Of a stretch of DNA of 5,981 bases, positions 4,585-5,981 are shown one piece after another; positions within the stretch are counted from its first letter, which is position 1, and every line of letters starts with the position of its first letter. Location of the stretch: the NCBI GenBank assembly GCA_014191535.1, contig BJHC01000093.1, positions 1 through 5,981 on the forward strand, written 5' to 3'. Origin of the DNA: Cyanobium sp. Lineage in GTDB: Bacteria; Cyanobacteriota; Cyanobacteriia; PCC-6307; Cyanobiaceae. The notes under the pieces were generated by a model, which had not been told where the DNA came from, did not search any database, and saw nothing but the letters and a program-made list of their open reading frames with translations. Position numbers and translations under genes: made by a program.

Positions 4585-5355
4585 ATGAGCCTCGAAGCCC
4601 TCAACCAACTGCTCGAGAAGGGCCAGCTCGACGACTTCATGGGCCTGTTCGACCAGGCCCTGCGCGGCGGCGGCGACGTGAGCCAGGTGTTCGACCTCTC
4701 CCGCCGGCTGCGGGACACCCTGCCGATGCACCGCGCCCTGGAGGCCCTCCAGCGCGACCCCGACGCCCAGCGCCTGATCGCCGATCGGGCCCTGATGCCC
4801 AAGCCCCAGCTGGAGGAGCTGCTGGCCCTGCCCCGCGGCAGCGTCGGCCACACCTATGGCGCCCTGCTCAAGGGCCTCCACTACGACCCCGGCTTCTACC
4901 CCGACCCCGCCTATTTCAACAATCTCGCCACCGACGCCGACTACGTGAATTACCGCACGTATGCCACCCACGACCTGCACCACGTGCTCACCGGCTTCGC
5001 CCTCGACACCAATGGCGAGCTGGGGGTAATCAGCGTGAGCATCCGCCAGTACGGCTGCCCCGCCTTCGCCTTCCTGGCCCGCACCACCCTGTTCGCCTCC
5101 TGGATGGCCTCACCGGTGCTGTACACCCCCGGCCAGCCCGATGCCGAGCGCGTGCTCACCCCCCGCTACAGGCTGGAGCTGATCGACAGGGGGATGGCCA
5201 TCGGCGATGCCGCCAAGCCCCTGTTCGCCCTCGACTGGCCCAACCTGCTCCACCGCGACCTCGAGGAGCTGCGCCAGGAGCTGGGGGTGGAGCCCCTGCG
5301 GGAGGGCCCCGGCAGCTGGTATTCGCGGCCCGATCTGATGGCGGCCCTGGGATGA
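4585..5355 (+). CDS. Coq4-family protein (256 aa)
   Basis: This belongs to the Coq4 family. In eukaryotes Coq4 acts in ubiquinone synthesis, at the replacement of the ring C1 carboxylate by hydroxyl, and scaffolds the Coq complex. The diagnostic metal motif HDxxHx11E is intact: H129, D130, H133 and E145 (HDLHHVLTG followed by DTNGE). Flanking residues also read as family-like (ALPRGSVGHTYG near 82-92, DYVNYRTYATHDLHH near 119-133, LYTPGQPDAERV near 179-190). The N-terminal 60 residues are helical and probably form an accessory segment. The frame is open further upstream, but that overlaps the MBL gene; the ATG at 4585 fits family length. There is no membrane anchor. Cyanobacteria make plastoquinone rather than ubiquinone, so the substrate here is unknown, and I give no gene symbol because orthology of function is unproven. 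A DUF427 gene follows 23 nt later. Confidence 0.92.
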   Translation: MSLEALNQLLEKGQLDDFMGLFDQALRGGGDVSQVFDLSRRLRDTLPMHRALEALQRDPDAQRLIADRALMPKPQLEELLALPRGSVGHTYGALLKGLHYDPGFYPDPAYFNNLATDADYVNYRTYATHDLHHVLTGFALDTNGELGVISVSIRQYGCPAFAFLARTTLFASWMASPVLYTPGQPDAERVLTPRYRLELIDRGMAIGDAAKPLFALDWPNLLHRDLEELRQELGVEPLREGPGSWYSRPDLMAALG

Positions 5356-5380
5356 TGGGGGGCCATCGCCCCGCCCCCAT
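5355..5380 (+). promoter_or_regulatory. Possible hairpin masking the DUF427 start codon
   Basis: ATGGGGG at 5355-5361 is perfectly complementary to CCCCCAT at 5374-5380, giving a 7-bp stem around a 12-nt loop. The stem contains the last base of the Coq4 stop codon on one side and the first two bases of the preferred DUF427 ATG (5379-5381) on the other. Ribosomes finishing Coq4 would melt it, so it may couple translation of the two genes. This is a structural prediction only; no ribosome binding site is seen for the ATG. Confidence 0.35.
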
Positions 5381-5660
5381 GCAGGCCACCTGGAACGGCA
5401 CCGTGATCGCCGCCAGCGACGACATCGTGACCGTGGAGGGCAACGCCTACTTCCCGCCCGAGGCCCTGGTGGAGGGTTGCTTCCGCCCCTCCAGCCACCG
5501 CAGCCATTGCGGTTGGAAAGGGGAGGCCCACTACTACGACGTGGTTGTCGATGGCCAGGTGAACGCCAACGCCGCCTGGTTCTACCCCGAGCCCAAGTCG
5601 GCCGCTGCCGAGATCAGCGGCCGTGTGGCCTTCTGGAAGGGCGTGCAGGTGAGCGCCTAG
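5379..5660 (+). CDS. DUF427 domain protein (93 aa)
   Basis: This is a small DUF427-family protein (Pfam PF04248); the biochemical function of the family is unknown. The whole length is one domain: MQATWNGTVIAAS at the start, VEGNAYFPPEAL near residues 24-35, CGWKGEAHYYDVVVDG near 49-64, and NAAWFYPEPKSAAAEISG followed by RVAFWKG near 69-93. The conserved Cys-x-Trp-Lys-Gly and the Trp/Tyr-rich YPEPK segment are characteristic. I chose the ATG at 5379 because the family normally begins with this (M)xAxWNG strand. An ATG at 5352 overlapping the Coq4 stop (ATGA) would add nine low-complexity residues and remains possible. It is the last gene of the plus-strand cluster, and its TAG stop shares CTAG with the stop of the converging deaminase gene. 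Confidence 0.92.
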   Translation: MQATWNGTVIAASDDIVTVEGNAYFPPEALVEGCFRPSSHRSHCGWKGEAHYYDVVVDGQVNANAAWFYPEPKSAAAEISGRVAFWKGVQVSA

Positions 5661-5981
5661 TCGCCGTTGCTGGCGGGGGGCAGGCCGATGTCCTCCCGCC
5701 ACAGCTCCGGCCGCTGCCGCTGCAGCCGCTGCATCAGCTCCATGCAGCCGTCGTCGTCGAGGCAGTCCACGCCGATGCCCGCCTCCCGCAGCCAGCCCTC
5801 GGCCCCTGCGTAGCTGCGCCGTTCGCCGATCAGCACCCGCCGGAACCCCAGCAGTACGGCCGTGCCGGCGCACATCGGGCAGGGGGAGAGGGTGGTCACC
5901 AGGGTGAGCTCCCGCCAGTCGCGGCGGCGGCCGGCGTTGCGGATGCACTGCGTTTCGCCGTGGCTGGTGGGGTCGCCGCTC
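5657..5981 (-). CDS. Fcy1-like nucleobase/nucleoside deaminase, 5' end outside window (partial)
   Basis: This is a zinc-dependent deaminase of the cytidine/deoxycytidylate deaminase fold, truncated at its N-terminus by the window edge. The visible part starts in DPTSHGETQCIRNAGR, which holds the zinc-binding His and catalytic Glu (HGE). The two zinc cysteines follow in TTLSPCPMCAG, and GFRRVLIGE comes next. The C-terminal segment (GVDCLDDDGC, then RPELWREDIG) closely resembles the end of yeast cytosine deaminase Fcy1, where a Trp and Asp in the WFEDIG motif shape the cytosine pocket. I therefore infer activity on a free base such as cytosine, though a guanine or related substrate is possible. 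A GTG within the frame (5899-5897) is not the true start, because it would remove the HGE motif. The stop TAG (5659-5657) overlaps the DUF427 stop by 4 nt, convergently. Cytoplasmic purine/pyrimidine salvage is the likely role. Confidence 0.92.
   Translation of the reverse strand, partial: SGDPTSHGETQCIRNAGRRRDWRELTLVTTLSPCPMCAGTAVLLGFRRVLIGERRSYAGAEGWLREAGIGVDCLDDDGCMELMQRLQRQRPELWREDIGLPPASNGD

Noticed and set aside
3186..4853. Very long minus-strand open frame (about 555 codons) antisense to the EamA and ferredoxin–MBL genes
   Set aside because: Its product is a low-complexity mix rich in Gly, Gln, His and Ala with no domain, whereas the plus strand encodes recognisable families with intact motifs. 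Long antisense frames are expected in GC-rich DNA.
5166..5948. Long minus-strand frame over coq4, DUF427 and the deaminase
   Set aside because: It runs out of frame with the deaminase motifs and antisense to two recognised domains; the product is compositionally biased.
1..5981. HIP1 octamers, CRISPR repeats, tRNA/rRNA genes and insertion sequences
   Set aside because: I looked by eye for GCGATCGC, regularly spaced repeats, cloverleaf-like segments and transposase motifs on both strands and found none. Near-matches such as GCGATCGG at about 1690 are not HIP1.

Overview
The window is GC-rich, gene-dense chromosomal DNA from what looks like a picocyanobacterium (Synechococcus/Cyanobium-type). 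I infer this from the gene complement: a cyanobacterial-style ferredoxin–MBL fusion, a Coq4-like protein, a thermonuclease-family protein and several tiny conserved-looking ORFs. Very short spacers and overlapping convergent stops fit a compact genome. No copy of the HIP1 octamer (GCGATCGC) was found by eye, which fits the picocyanobacterial clade better than most other cyanobacteria. No rRNA, tRNA, CRISPR, transposon or phage gene was seen.

Layout. Positions 1-637 hold a minus-strand pair: a Nudix hydrolase followed 4 nt later by a 62-residue acidic protein. Divergent from them, across about 50 nt, is a cupin_5/DUF985 protein that appears to start at CTG, followed by a 92-residue membrane protein (688-1468). 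A secreted-type thermonuclease-fold nuclease (1469-1939, minus) abuts it stop to stop. A 221-residue protein of unknown family (2013-2678, plus) diverges from the nuclease and converges on a second tiny Cys-Cys-Ser-Asp protein (2683-2883, minus). A gene-poor stretch (2884-3239) contains one plausible small minus-strand ORF.

Positions 3240-5660 form a tight plus-strand cluster with gaps of 6, 28 and 23 nt: a one-half EamA-type membrane protein, a ferredoxin–metallo-beta-lactamase fusion, a Coq4-family protein with an intact HDxxHx11E metal motif, and a DUF427 protein. The right edge is a minus-strand deaminase, cut by the window end, whose closest recognisable relative is the fungal cytosine deaminase Fcy1. 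Its stop codon overlaps that of the DUF427 gene.

The most notable items are the pair of small CCSD proteins, the Coq4-like enzyme in a plastoquinone-type organism beside an iron-sulphur/MBL fusion with an altered metal motif, the Fcy1-like deaminase, the non-standard CTG start, and palindromes lying on the convergent stop codons.
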